A DNA stretch of 5,542 bases from positions 1 through 5,542 of the forward strand of contig CAMIXP010000087.1 in NCBI GenBank assembly GCA_946402785.1. Direction: 5' to 3'. The notes under the pieces are model-generated. The model was given only the letters and a program-made list of their open reading frames with translations. It made no database searches and had not been told where the DNA came from. This DNA is from an uncultured Caryophanales bacterium. Its GTDB lineage: Bacteria; Bacillota_I; Bacilli_A; RF39; UBA660. This document shows positions 1 through 5,542 of the stretch, one piece after another. Within the stretch, counting starts at the first letter, position 1; every line of letters begins with the position of its first letter. A program made the position numbers and the translations under genes.

Positions 1-2013
1 GATATTGATCCATTAAAATATGATTTATTATTTGAAAGATTCTTAAATCCAGAAAGAAAAACAATGCCAGATATCGATACAGACTTCCCAGATGATAAAA
101 GAGAAATCGTAATCGATTATGTAAGAGAAAAATATGGAGAAAAAAGAGTCAGTGGAATTATTACATTCGGAACGATGGCTGCCAAGCAAGTCATAAGAGA
201 TGTATCAAGAGTATTAAATATTCCGTTATATAAAGTAGATTCTCTATGTAAGTTTATTCCACCGGCATCCAAAGATTCTCTAATGGATTTATACAATCAA
301 AACCAAGCATTTAAAGCAAGAATTGAAAGTGATACATTACTTTCAGATATGTTTAAGATAGCCGTCAAATTAGAAGGATTCCCAAGACATACTTCTCAAC
401 ATGCCGCAGGAATTGTTATGTCTCAAGTAGACTTAGATGAAGTAGTACCACTTGTGAAAATCGATAATATGTATCTAACAAGTTATTCCATGGAATACCT
501 AGAAGATTTAGGACTTTTAAAAATGGACTTTTTAGTTATCAAAAACTTAACATTAATTGATAATATCTTAAAAGATGTAAAAGAAGTATATGGAAAAGAA
601 ATAGACTTCTCAAAAATACCATTAGATGACAAAGAAACATTAAAGTTATTTGAAACAGGAAATACCTGTGGAATTTTCCAATTTGAATCAGAAGGAATGA
701 GAAACTTCTTACGTAAATTAAAACCAAATACGTTTGAGGATATTTTTGCGGCAATTGCTTTATTTAGACCAGGAGCTGCAGTCAATATCGATTCCTTTGT
801 AAGAAGAAAACATGGAGAAGAAAAAGTAGAATACTTAGATCCTTCTCTAGAACAAATTACCAAGAATACTTATGGTATCTTAGTATATCAAGAACAAATT
901 ATGCAGGTGGCAAATGCCTATGCAGGATATTCTCTAGGAGAAGCAGATATTCTAAGACGTGCCATGTCAAAAAAGAAATTAGATTTATTAAAAGCAGAAG
1001 AAGAGAAATTTATCAAAAAGAGTATTGAAAAAGGACATAAACAAGAACAAGCCAAAAAGATATTCGATTTGATTTTAAACTTCGCAGGATATGGATTTAA
1101 TAAATCGCACTCTGTCGTATATTCGATTGTTGCGTATAAAATGGCTTATTTAAAATGTTATTACAAAACCATTTTCTTCTCCAATTTATTAAGTAATGTT
1201 ATTGGTTCTGAAACAAAAACAAATGAATATATCTTAGAAGCTAAGAAAAATGGAATTGAAATTGAAAAACCAACGATCAGTAATAGTGATTCTAGATACA
1301 GAGTAAAAGAAGATACCATTGTTTATCCAATTTCCAATATTAAATCCATTGGAGCTGTTGTAACTGAACAAATTAGAAAAGCAAAAGAACAAGGACCATT
1401 TGAAGATATCTTTGATTGCTTCAGTAGACTTTATATCGAAGGAGTAGGGAAGAAAGTATTTGAAACCTTAATCATGGCAGATGTTTTAAAAGAATTTGGA
1501 TACAATAGAAGAACCCTAATGGAAAACTTAGATAGTTTATTTAACTATGCCGAACTAACAAAAGATATTGATCCATCTCTAGTCATGAAACCAGAAATAG
1601 AAAGACAACCCGAATATGAAGATACTTACTTATTAGAGAAAGAAAAAGAAGCATTTGGATTCTACTTATCATCTCATCCAACAACCATGTTTAAAAAAGA
1701 TAATCCAACTTGCATCCCAGTCAATGAAATTGATAAGTACTATGATAAAACAATTGATACCTTAGTATTAGTAGAAAAAGTAAAATCCATTAATACCAAA
1801 AAAGGAGACAAAATGGCTTTTGTAACAGGTAGTGATGAAACAGGAAGTAAAGAGTTTATTGTATTCCCAAAAGTACTACAAAACATGGAAGAATTAGAAA
1901 AAGGAAAAGTCATCAAAGTAAGAGGAAAAGTAGAAAAAAGATTAAATGAAATTCAAGTAATTGTGGAGAAAATGAAATATGTTCAAAGAGAAAAAGAAGA
2001 AAGTGAAAAATGA
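1..2013 (+). CDS. dnaE: DNA polymerase III subunit alpha, DnaE type (5' end outside window)
   Basis: This is the replicative or lagging-strand C-family DNA polymerase, which extends primers with dNTPs in the cytoplasm. The frame is open from base 1, and the residues before the ATG at 64 (LKYDLLFERFLNPER) are typical DnaE, so that ATG is internal and the true start lies upstream. In-window numbering gives 670 residues, about the C-terminal two thirds of a roughly 1,050-1,100-residue family; the missing part would hold the PHP domain. The palm motif PDIDTDF (23-29) supplies catalytic Asp26 and Asp28. The third catalytic Asp is Asp176 in LLKMDFL. Finger and nucleotide-binding motifs follow: CGIFQFES (223-230), YGILVYQEQIM (291-301), GYSLGEADILRRAM (from 309) and GYGFNKSHS (363-371). 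Next come a helix-hairpin-helix region (about 444-510), GFYLSSHP (553-560) and an OB fold (about 585-665). No PolC-style exonuclease is seen. The TGA stop lies inside lspA. Two motif deviations are given under findings. Confidence 0.96.
   Translation, partial: DIDPLKYDLLFERFLNPERKTMPDIDTDFPDDKREIVIDYVREKYGEKRVSGIITFGTMAAKQVIRDVSRVLNIPLYKVDSLCKFIPPASKDSLMDLYNQNQAFKARIESDTLLSDMFKIAVKLEGFPRHTSQHAAGIVMSQVDLDEVVPLVKIDNMYLTSYSMEYLEDLGLLKMDFLVIKNLTLIDNILKDVKEVYGKEIDFSKIPLDDKETLKLFETGNTCGIFQFESEGMRNFLRKLKPNTFEDIFAAIALFRPGAAVNIDSFVRRKHGEEKVEYLDPSLEQITKNTYGILVYQEQIMQVANAYAGYSLGEADILRRAMSKKKLDLLKAEEEKFIKKSIEKGHKQEQAKKIFDLILNFAGYGFNKSHSVVYSIVAYKMAYLKCYYKTIFFSNLLSNVIGSETKTNEYILEAKKNGIEIEKPTISNSDSRYRVKEDTIVYPISNIKSIGAVVTEQIRKAKEQGPFEDIFDCFSRLYIEGVGKKVFETLIMADVLKEFGYNRRTLMENLDSLFNYAELTKDIDPSLVMKPEIERQPEYEDTYLLEKEKEAFGFYLSSHPTTMFKKDNPTCIPVNEIDKYYDKTIDTLVLVEKVKSINTKKGDKMAFVTGSDETGSKEFIVFPKVLQNMEELEKGKVIKVRGKVEKRLNEIQVIVEKMKYVQREKEESEK
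1965..1968 (+). promoter_or_regulatory. Shine-Dalgarno GGAG for lspA, inside the dnaE 3' end
   Basis: GGAG lies 10 nt before the ATG at 1979, within the last codons of dnaE. It is the best purine-rich match near the 5' end of lspA and favours ATG 1979 over the in-frame GTG at 2003, which has only a weak AAGAAGAA upstream. Confidence 0.5.
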
Positions 2014-2485
2014 TGTATATAAAGTAGTTGCCCTTGTATTGATTCTAGATCAATTAGTAAAGATTATCATCAAAAGAAGTATGAATCTTTATCAAGAAAT
2101 TGCCATTATTCCGAAATTTTTCTCTCTTTGTTATGTACAAAATACAGGAGCTGCTTTTTCTATTTTAGAAGATGCTACGTTATTATTAATTGTAGTCAGT
2201 GTCATCTTTATTATCTTAATTGATAATACGGTTAAAAAAGAATATAAAAATCTATCGAAATTAGCCATCATTTCAACCGGTATGATTCTAGGAGGAATCT
2301 TTGGTAATTTAATCGATCGAATTCTATATAGAAGTGTAATTGATTTTATATCCTTTTCATTCGGAAGTTACCATTTTCCAATCTTTAATATCGCAGATAT
2401 AGGTATAACTGTAGGAATGGTTCTATTAATCATCGATATGATCAAAAATAAAGATCAAAAAAGTAAGGAGGATTCTCATGATTGA
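1979..2485 (+). CDS. lspA: Lipoprotein signal peptidase (signal peptidase II)
   Basis: LspA is an inner-membrane aspartyl protease that removes the signal peptide of prolipoproteins after the lipobox cysteine is diacylglyceryl-modified. The 168-residue length fits the family (about 150-170). Conserved motifs appear in order: LDQLVK with Asp24, QNTGAAFSIL with Asn55, GGIFGNLIDR with Asn110, Asp113 and Arg114, VIDFISF with Asp122, and FPIFNIADIGITVG with Asn137 and Asp140. The aspartates of the VIDF and NIAD motifs correspond to the known catalytic pair. Four hydrophobic segments (about 14-32, 66-82, 94-112 and 133-153) match the four-helix topology, and both ends are Lys-rich. The chosen ATG makes a 35-nt overlap with dnaE. 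A GTG at 2003 would drop eight residues (MFKEKKKK), cut the overlap to 11 nt and lose no motif, so the start is less certain than the identity. Translation is probably coupled to dnaE upstream and to the prenyl synthase downstream. Confidence 0.96.
   Translation: MFKEKKKKVKNDVYKVVALVLILDQLVKIIIKRSMNLYQEIAIIPKFFSLCYVQNTGAAFSILEDATLLLIVVSVIFIILIDNTVKKEYKNLSKLAIISTGMILGGIFGNLIDRILYRSVIDFISFSFGSYHFPIFNIADIGITVGMVLLIIDMIKNKDQKSKEDSHD
2465..2471 (+). promoter_or_regulatory. Strong Shine-Dalgarno AAGGAGG for the prenyl synthase
   Basis: AAGGAGG is a near-perfect anti-16S match placed 6 nt before the ATG at 2478, within the lspA 3' end. It fixes the start of the downstream gene and is the strongest ribosome binding site in the window. 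Confidence 0.9.
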
Positions 2486-3548
2486 AAAGTTTAAAGAATA
2501 TTATAAAGATACGAAGAAAAAAATAGATCAAAAGATAGAAGCATTTAATGAAGAATTAGTAAAAGAAGACAATCCTTTATTAAGAGAAAACTTCGAATAT
2601 TTTAGAAATCTAAATAGTGAAGGAAAATTAGTAAGAGGAACATTAGTTAATTTAGGATATTATCTTTTAAAAGAAGATAAAGACTATTCTCTAGACTTAT
2701 CTCTTGCATATGAATTATTCCAAACAGGTATTTTAATCCATGATGATATTATCGATAATGATGATAAGAGAAGAGGAAAAGATACCATTCACTATATCAA
2801 TGATCAAAAATATAGTGCTTATACAGAAGATAAAAAAGAAGCAAAACATCTAGGAGATTCTATCGCAATCTGTATGGGAAACTATGGATTATTTGAAGCA
2901 AATAAAGTATTAGGAGATGCCTATACAGAAGATCCAAACTTAGGAAGAGTCCTTTCCAATTTCAACAATACAGCAATGACAACCGTAAAAGGGGAATTAA
3001 TCGATGTAATTCTTCCATTCCAAGGAAAATATCAGTTAATCGATAGTAAAAAGATAGAAGATAATATCATGGAAATCTATCGATTAAAAACAGCTCACTA
3101 CACCATTATTGGACCATTATCAGCAGGTATTCTTTTAGCAGGAGGAACAGAATCTATGCTAAAAGATATCGAAAAATTTGGAGAAAAAGTAGGAATTGCT
3201 TTCCAAATACAAGATGATGTTCTAGGAATTTATTCCAATGAAATGGGAAAAGTAAAAGGTTCTGATATTAAAGAATTTAAACAAACAATTCTATATTCTC
3301 ATATATTAAATACAGAATATAAAGATGCATTATTAGAAGTATATGGAAAAGAAGAAATCGATGAAAAAACAATTGAAAACGTACAAGAACTATTCAAAAA
3401 AGCAGGATCTTATGATTATGCCGTGAATAAAATGAATACACTTTATGATGAATCATTAGAAGTATTAAATCGTATTTCTTGGATCAAAGAAGACAAGAAA
3501 GAACTATTAAGAGGATTTGTTGAATATTTAAAAACAAGAAATAAATAA
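2478..3548 (+). CDS. Trans-isoprenyl (polyprenyl) diphosphate synthase
   Basis: This enzyme condenses allylic diphosphates head-to-tail with isopentenyl diphosphate, supplying precursors for quinones, carotenoids or other lipids. The 356 residues are slightly longer than a typical FPP synthase (about 300). Motifs in order are GKLVRG (49-54; the family GGKRxRP site), first Asp-rich motif DDIID (89-93) followed by DDKRRG (95-100), GDSIAICMGN (126-135), LKTAHYT (203-209), second Asp-rich motif DDVLG (246-250), GKVKGSD (257-263) and Lys268. The KTAHYT, GDSIAIC and DDVLG variants resemble the actinobacterial/lactobacillary GGPP or polyprenyl synthase branch more than IspA. The residue five before the first Asp-rich motif is Gly84, where FPP synthases usually carry a bulky aromatic, so a product of C20 or longer is inferred. 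The final Asp of the second motif is Gly. The gene overlaps lspA by 8 nt. Chain length and end product cannot be read from sequence alone. Confidence 0.92.
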   Translation: MIEKFKEYYKDTKKKIDQKIEAFNEELVKEDNPLLRENFEYFRNLNSEGKLVRGTLVNLGYYLLKEDKDYSLDLSLAYELFQTGILIHDDIIDNDDKRRGKDTIHYINDQKYSAYTEDKKEAKHLGDSIAICMGNYGLFEANKVLGDAYTEDPNLGRVLSNFNNTAMTTVKGELIDVILPFQGKYQLIDSKKIEDNIMEIYRLKTAHYTIIGPLSAGILLAGGTESMLKDIEKFGEKVGIAFQIQDDVLGIYSNEMGKVKGSDIKEFKQTILYSHILNTEYKDALLEVYGKEEIDEKTIENVQELFKKAGSYDYAVNKMNTLYDESLEVLNRISWIKEDKKELLRGFVEYLKTRNK

Positions 3549-3560
3549 AGAAGTGAAAAT

Positions 3561-4124
3561 ATGAACAATTTAGGAAGTAAAACTTTAGAAACAGAAAGAC
3601 TGATTCTAAGAAAGACCGAAGAAAAAGATTTAAAACCACTTTGGGAAATTCTATTAAAAGAAGATGTATCAAAATACTATTTGACAAGTAAAATGAATCA
3701 AAACTGGGAAGAAGAAAAGAAATGGCAGTATAAAAAATTAGAAAGAGCATCTGCCCCAGATACTTATATTTGGACAATTGAAAGAAAAGAAGATCATGCG
3801 ATCATGGGACAAATTAGTTTTCATGATAATGAAAACTCTTCTTCCAAAGATATTGGTTGGTTCCTAGATCCTCAGTATCAACATCAAGGATACATGACAG
3901 AAGCCGCAAACAAAGTATTAGATTATATGTTTATGGAAGTAGGAATAGAAGATGTAGATACATGTGCTGCGATAGAGAATCCACCAAGTTGGAAATTAAT
4001 GGAAAGATTAGGGTTCCAACCAAAAGGAACAAGTAGAATGGTAAAATATACATTAATGGATCAAGAAGTAGAATGTAAAGAATATATTTACCAAAAAAGA
4101 GAAGGAATAAAGAGGGAGATATAA
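3561..4124 (+). CDS. GNAT N-acetyltransferase, RimJ/RimL type
   Basis: This is a cytoplasmic acetyl-CoA-dependent acetyltransferase of 187 residues, the full length of a single GNAT (Acetyltransf_3) domain. It opens with LETERLILRKTEEKDL (9-24), the usual first strand and helix of RimJ/RimL-type enzymes. A central strand IMGQISFHD (81-89) leads to the acetyl-CoA motif: IGWFLDPQYQHQGYMTEAA (98-116), where QHQGYM stands for the (Q/R)xxGx(G/A) pyrophosphate loop and Met112 takes the last position. The C-terminal motif NPPSWKLMERLGF (140-152) matches the family NxxSxxLxxKxGF. It starts 12 nt after the prenyl synthase stop, with only a modest AAGAAGTG ribosome binding site, and ends directly against the CDF gene. 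The substrate is unknown: the family acetylates ribosomal-protein N-termini, but also antibiotics and small amines. Co-transcription with its neighbours is likely and gives no clear clue to the substrate. Confidence 0.92.
   Translation: MNNLGSKTLETERLILRKTEEKDLKPLWEILLKEDVSKYYLTSKMNQNWEEEKKWQYKKLERASAPDTYIWTIERKEDHAIMGQISFHDNENSSSKDIGWFLDPQYQHQGYMTEAANKVLDYMFMEVGIEDVDTCAAIENPPSWKLMERLGFQPKGTSRMVKYTLMDQEVECKEYIYQKREGIKREI
4112..4118 (+). promoter_or_regulatory. Shine-Dalgarno GAGGGAG for the CDF transporter
   Basis: GAGGGAG lies within the GNAT 3' end, 6 nt before the ATG at 4125. It supports that start, which directly follows the GNAT TAA stop without a gap. Confidence 0.8.
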
Positions 4125-4994
4125 ATGGACAGATATCAATCAGCTAAAATCACAGGAATACTAGGAATATTAGGAAACATTTTTTTATGTATCATCAAAG
4201 CTATTGCAGGAATTATTAGTAATTCCCAATCTTTACTAGCAGATGCCTTTAATAGTGCAGGAGATATTTTTTCATCTCTTATGACATTTATAGGAAACAA
4301 AATCAGTTCCAAAGGTGCAGATGATGATCATCATTTAGGACATGGAAAAGCAGAATATATCTATTCTTTATTAATCAGTATCTCTATGTTTTTACTATCT
4401 TGCACGATGATTAAGAATGCCATAATCAATTGGTTTCATAAAGATTATTTGACGTATTCTAACTGGTTAGTCATTGTATGTATTATTACGATTGTCGTAA
4501 AACTATTATTATTTATCTATACATCTTATCTTTATAAGAAACATAAAAATATCTTAATACTCGCAAACAGTAAAGATCATAGAAATGATATTTTTATCAC
4601 AACCTTAACATTAGGTTCCATTCTATTTAGTCAAAAGTTTATCTTCTTAGATACAATTGCGGGTATTTTGATCTCTTTATGGATTGCCGCAACAGCCATT
4701 AAATTATTCATAGAAAGTTATGATGTATTAATGGATAAAAGTATGGATCAAGAAACAGAAGATAAAGTACTTAAGATTATTGAAAGACATAAAGAAGTTT
4801 TAAAGATCAATCATTTCAATTCCACACCAGTTGGGTATCGTTATCAAATTTCTTTCACAATATTTGTAGATGGAAATCTATCTACTTTTGAAAGTCATGA
4901 GATAGCAAACAGTCTAGAAAGAGAAATTGAAAAAGAAATTCCAGAGATTTATTTAAGTATTATTCACGTAAATCCTGTCGATATCAAAAAATAA
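4125..4994 (+). CDS. Cation diffusion facilitator (CDF) family metal exporter
   Basis: CDF proteins are membrane dimers that export divalent metals in exchange for protons. The 289 residues match the typical length. Six membrane segments can be placed at about 10-31, 36-58, 78-100, 112-136, 154-172 and 174-198. TM2 carries LLADAFNSAGD (37-47), and the start of TM5 carries SKDHRNDIF (149-157), giving a transport-site quartet of Asn43, Asp47, Asp151 and Asp155. Between TM2 and TM3 is DDHHLGHGKAEYIY (67-80), the family (D/H)HxxGHGKxE loop. The cytoplasmic dimerisation domain (about 208-289) has the expected GYRYQISFTIFVD (237-249), SHEIANSLE (257-265) and IIHVNP (279-284). Zinc exporters of the CDF family usually place His at the first TM2 ligand position; an Asn there with acidic TM5 ligands resembles manganese-type members, so Mn2+ or Fe2+ is the inferred cargo. 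It is the last gene of the operon, before the terminator at 5003-5031. Confidence 0.95.
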   Translation: MDRYQSAKITGILGILGNIFLCIIKAIAGIISNSQSLLADAFNSAGDIFSSLMTFIGNKISSKGADDDHHLGHGKAEYIYSLLISISMFLLSCTMIKNAIINWFHKDYLTYSNWLVIVCIITIVVKLLLFIYTSYLYKKHKNILILANSKDHRNDIFITTLTLGSILFSQKFIFLDTIAGILISLWIAATAIKLFIESYDVLMDKSMDQETEDKVLKIIERHKEVLKINHFNSTPVGYRYQISFTIFVDGNLSTFESHEIANSLEREIEKEIPEIYLSIIHVNPVDIKK

Positions 4995-5002
4995 GAAGAA
5001 AG

Positions 5003-5031
5003 AATAATGAATCAATGATTCATTATTTTTT
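5003..5031 (+). terminator. Rho-independent terminator of the dnaE-lspA operon
   Basis: AATAATGAATC (5003-5013) pairs perfectly with GATTCATTATT (5017-5027) as an 11-bp stem with a 3-nt AAT loop, and a run of six T (5026-5031) closes it. It begins 8 nt after the CDF stop. The stem is AT-rich, as expected for this genome. The other strand lacks a T-run in the right place, so it acts in the + direction only. Confidence 0.9.
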
Positions 5032-5052
5032 GTCATAAAATAGAAAAATAAG

Positions 5053-5089
5053 TGTCAAATAAGAAGAATGTCAAGTCAATCAAACCGGT
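5053..5089. repeat. Short TGTCAA direct repeats and ACCGGT palindrome, possible operator
   Basis: TGTCAA occurs at 5053-5058 and 5069-5074, 16 bp apart. A further GTCAA starts at 5075, and the six-base palindrome ACCGGT sits at 5084-5089, the only G+C-rich patch in the spacer. The cluster lies just upstream of the promoter of the AAA+ gene and could bind a regulator. The repeat units recall the CtsR heptad (RGTCAAA), but the 3-bp spacing required for a CtsR box is absent. Chance is a fair alternative in such AT-rich DNA. Confidence 0.25.
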
Positions 5090-5096
5090 AAATCTA

Positions 5097-5124
5097 TTTT
5101 CAAGAAGACGAGATATGATATAAT
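5097..5124 (+). promoter_or_regulatory. Extended -10, sigma-A-type promoter for the AAA+ ATPase gene
   Basis: A perfect TATAAT (5119-5124) is preceded by TGA (5116-5118), giving an extended -10 of consensus type. A partial -35, TTTTCA (5097-5102, four of six consensus bases), sits 16 bp upstream. The predicted transcript start near 5131 leaves an 18-nt leader, just enough for the ribosome binding site. Its place after a terminator makes it the likely sole promoter of the next unit. Confidence 0.8.
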
Positions 5125-5134
5125 AAAATAGACT

Positions 5135-5144
5135 AGGAAGTGAT
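5135..5144 (+). promoter_or_regulatory. Shine-Dalgarno AGGAAGTGAT for the AAA+ ATPase gene
   Basis: AGGAAGTGAT differs by one base from the consensus AGGAGGTGAT. The AGGAAG core is 8 nt before the ATG at 5149, which fixes that start and makes a missed longer N-terminus unlikely. Confidence 0.85.
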
Positions 5145-5148
5145 ATTC

Positions 5149-5542
5149 ATGGATTTAGAAGAATTTTTCAACAAGAAAGTAGAAGAAAATTTTGATATTA
5201 AGTCGAAACGTATTAGTATGTTAGACAACTATGGAGAAAATTTTCAAAAAAATGAATATGTTACCAATCCTGCCATTGGTAGAGATGAACAAATAAAAGA
5301 ATTAATTTTGATTTTATTAACCCCTGAAAAATCAGCCGTATTAATCGGTAAACCAGGTGTTGGTAAAACTGCCTGTGTAGAAGGTTTAGCATATCGAATT
5401 CAAAGAAATCAAGTGCCAGACTTATTAAAAGGATATCAAGTTATTAAGTTGAATACGGCAGCCTTATTAGGAGCAGACCCTATAACAGGAGAATCAAAAG
5501 TTCAAATCTTAATTGATGAATTAAAAGATAAAACAAAATTGA
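5149..5542 (+). CDS. Clp/Hsp100-like AAA+ ATPase, N-terminal part (3' end outside window)
   Basis: The first 131 residues of an AAA+ protein are seen before the window ends. After a short 38-residue leader comes TNPAIGRDEQIKELI (39-53), which matches the start of the ClpA/B/C D1 module (family DPVIGRDxEI). Walker A follows as GKPGVGKT (67-74), then EGLAYRI (78-84) and VPDLLKG (89-95), both in Clp order. ALLGADPITGE (105-115) aligns with family ALVAGAKYRGE, so the aromatic pore-loop residue, normally Tyr, is replaced by Ile112. No Clp N-terminal repeats precede D1, and the promoter and ribosome binding site leave no room for them. Hsp100 proteins thread or remodel substrate proteins using ATP; here that role is only inferred. 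It could be an N-domain-less ClpB/ClpC or a divergent single-ring relative. Walker B and any second ring lie outside the window. The gene has its own promoter, separate from the dnaE operon. Confidence 0.85.
   Translation, partial: MDLEEFFNKKVEENFDIKSKRISMLDNYGENFQKNEYVTNPAIGRDEQIKELILILLTPEKSAVLIGKPGVGKTACVEGLAYRIQRNQVPDLLKGYQVIKLNTAALLGADPITGESKVQILIDELKDKTKL

Noticed and set aside
539..754. Minus-strand open frame of 71 codons opposite dnaE
   Set aside because: Hydrophobic low-complexity product caused by A-rich codons on the other strand; overlaps a certain gene.
483..863. Minus-strand open frame of 126 codons opposite dnaE
   Set aside because: It lies fully inside the conserved DnaE palm and finger region, has no recognisable domain and is a shadow of the coding strand.
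1..1576. Direct repeat GATATTGATCCAT at 1-13 and 1564-1576
   Set aside because: Both copies encode DIDP within dnaE in the same frame; flanks differ, so it is codon-use coincidence.
3484..3777. Minus-strand open frame of 97 codons across the prenyl synthase/GNAT joint
   Set aside because: Phe/Leu/Ser-rich shadow of two well-supported + strand genes; no domain recognised.
5030..5058. A second promoter starting from TTGTCA at 5030-5035
   Set aside because: A good -35 match, but no -10-like hexamer lies 16-18 bp downstream, and it overlaps the terminator T-run.
5053..5080. Canonical CtsR box
   Set aside because: GTCAA units are present, but not as two heptads separated by 3 bp; the spacing is 16 and 5 bp.
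1..5542. Mycoplasma-type genetic code (TGA = Trp)
   Set aside because: All Trp codons are TGG, and full-length proteins end at TGA or TAA without internal TGA.

Overview
The window is AT-rich (roughly 30% G+C by eye), with all genes on the + strand, A-rich purine-biased coding strands, strong Shine-Dalgarno sites and tight or overlapping gene joints. Together with a Firmicutes-style DnaE this suggests a low-G+C Bacillota, most likely an uncultured or gut-type member of the Bacilli/Erysipelotrichia, though no marker here fixes the genus. Every tryptophan seen is TGG and no TGA interrupts a gene, so the standard bacterial code applies and a Mycoplasma/Spiroplasma-type code is not supported.

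Bases 1 to about 5031 look like the 3' part of one operon. It holds the C-terminal two thirds of DNA polymerase III alpha (dnaE), lipoprotein signal peptidase (lspA, overlapping dnaE by 35 nt), a long-chain trans-polyprenyl diphosphate synthase (overlapping lspA by 8 nt), a RimJ/RimL-type GNAT acetyltransferase (12 nt downstream) and a cation diffusion facilitator (CDF) metal exporter that begins at the base after the GNAT stop codon. A clean intrinsic terminator follows the CDF gene at 5003-5031.

A new transcription unit then begins. The 154-bp intergenic spacer carries short TGTCAA direct repeats, an ACCGGT palindrome and a strong extended -10 promoter (TGATATAAT). This drives the 5' end of a Clp/Hsp100-like AAA+ ATPase that runs off the window. 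The visible part lacks the usual Clp N-terminal repeats, and its D1 pore-loop-1 motif does not match the ClpB/ClpC consensus.

The operon mixes replication (DnaE), lipoprotein maturation (LspA), isoprenoid chain elongation and metal export. LspA, the prenyl synthase and the CDF protein share a membrane/envelope theme, but the sequence shows no direct functional link with DnaE. No mobile element, CRISPR array, tRNA or rRNA was seen, and there is no gene-free stretch longer than about 155 bp. I see no clear evidence of a wholly new system; the divergent AAA+ protein is the best lead.
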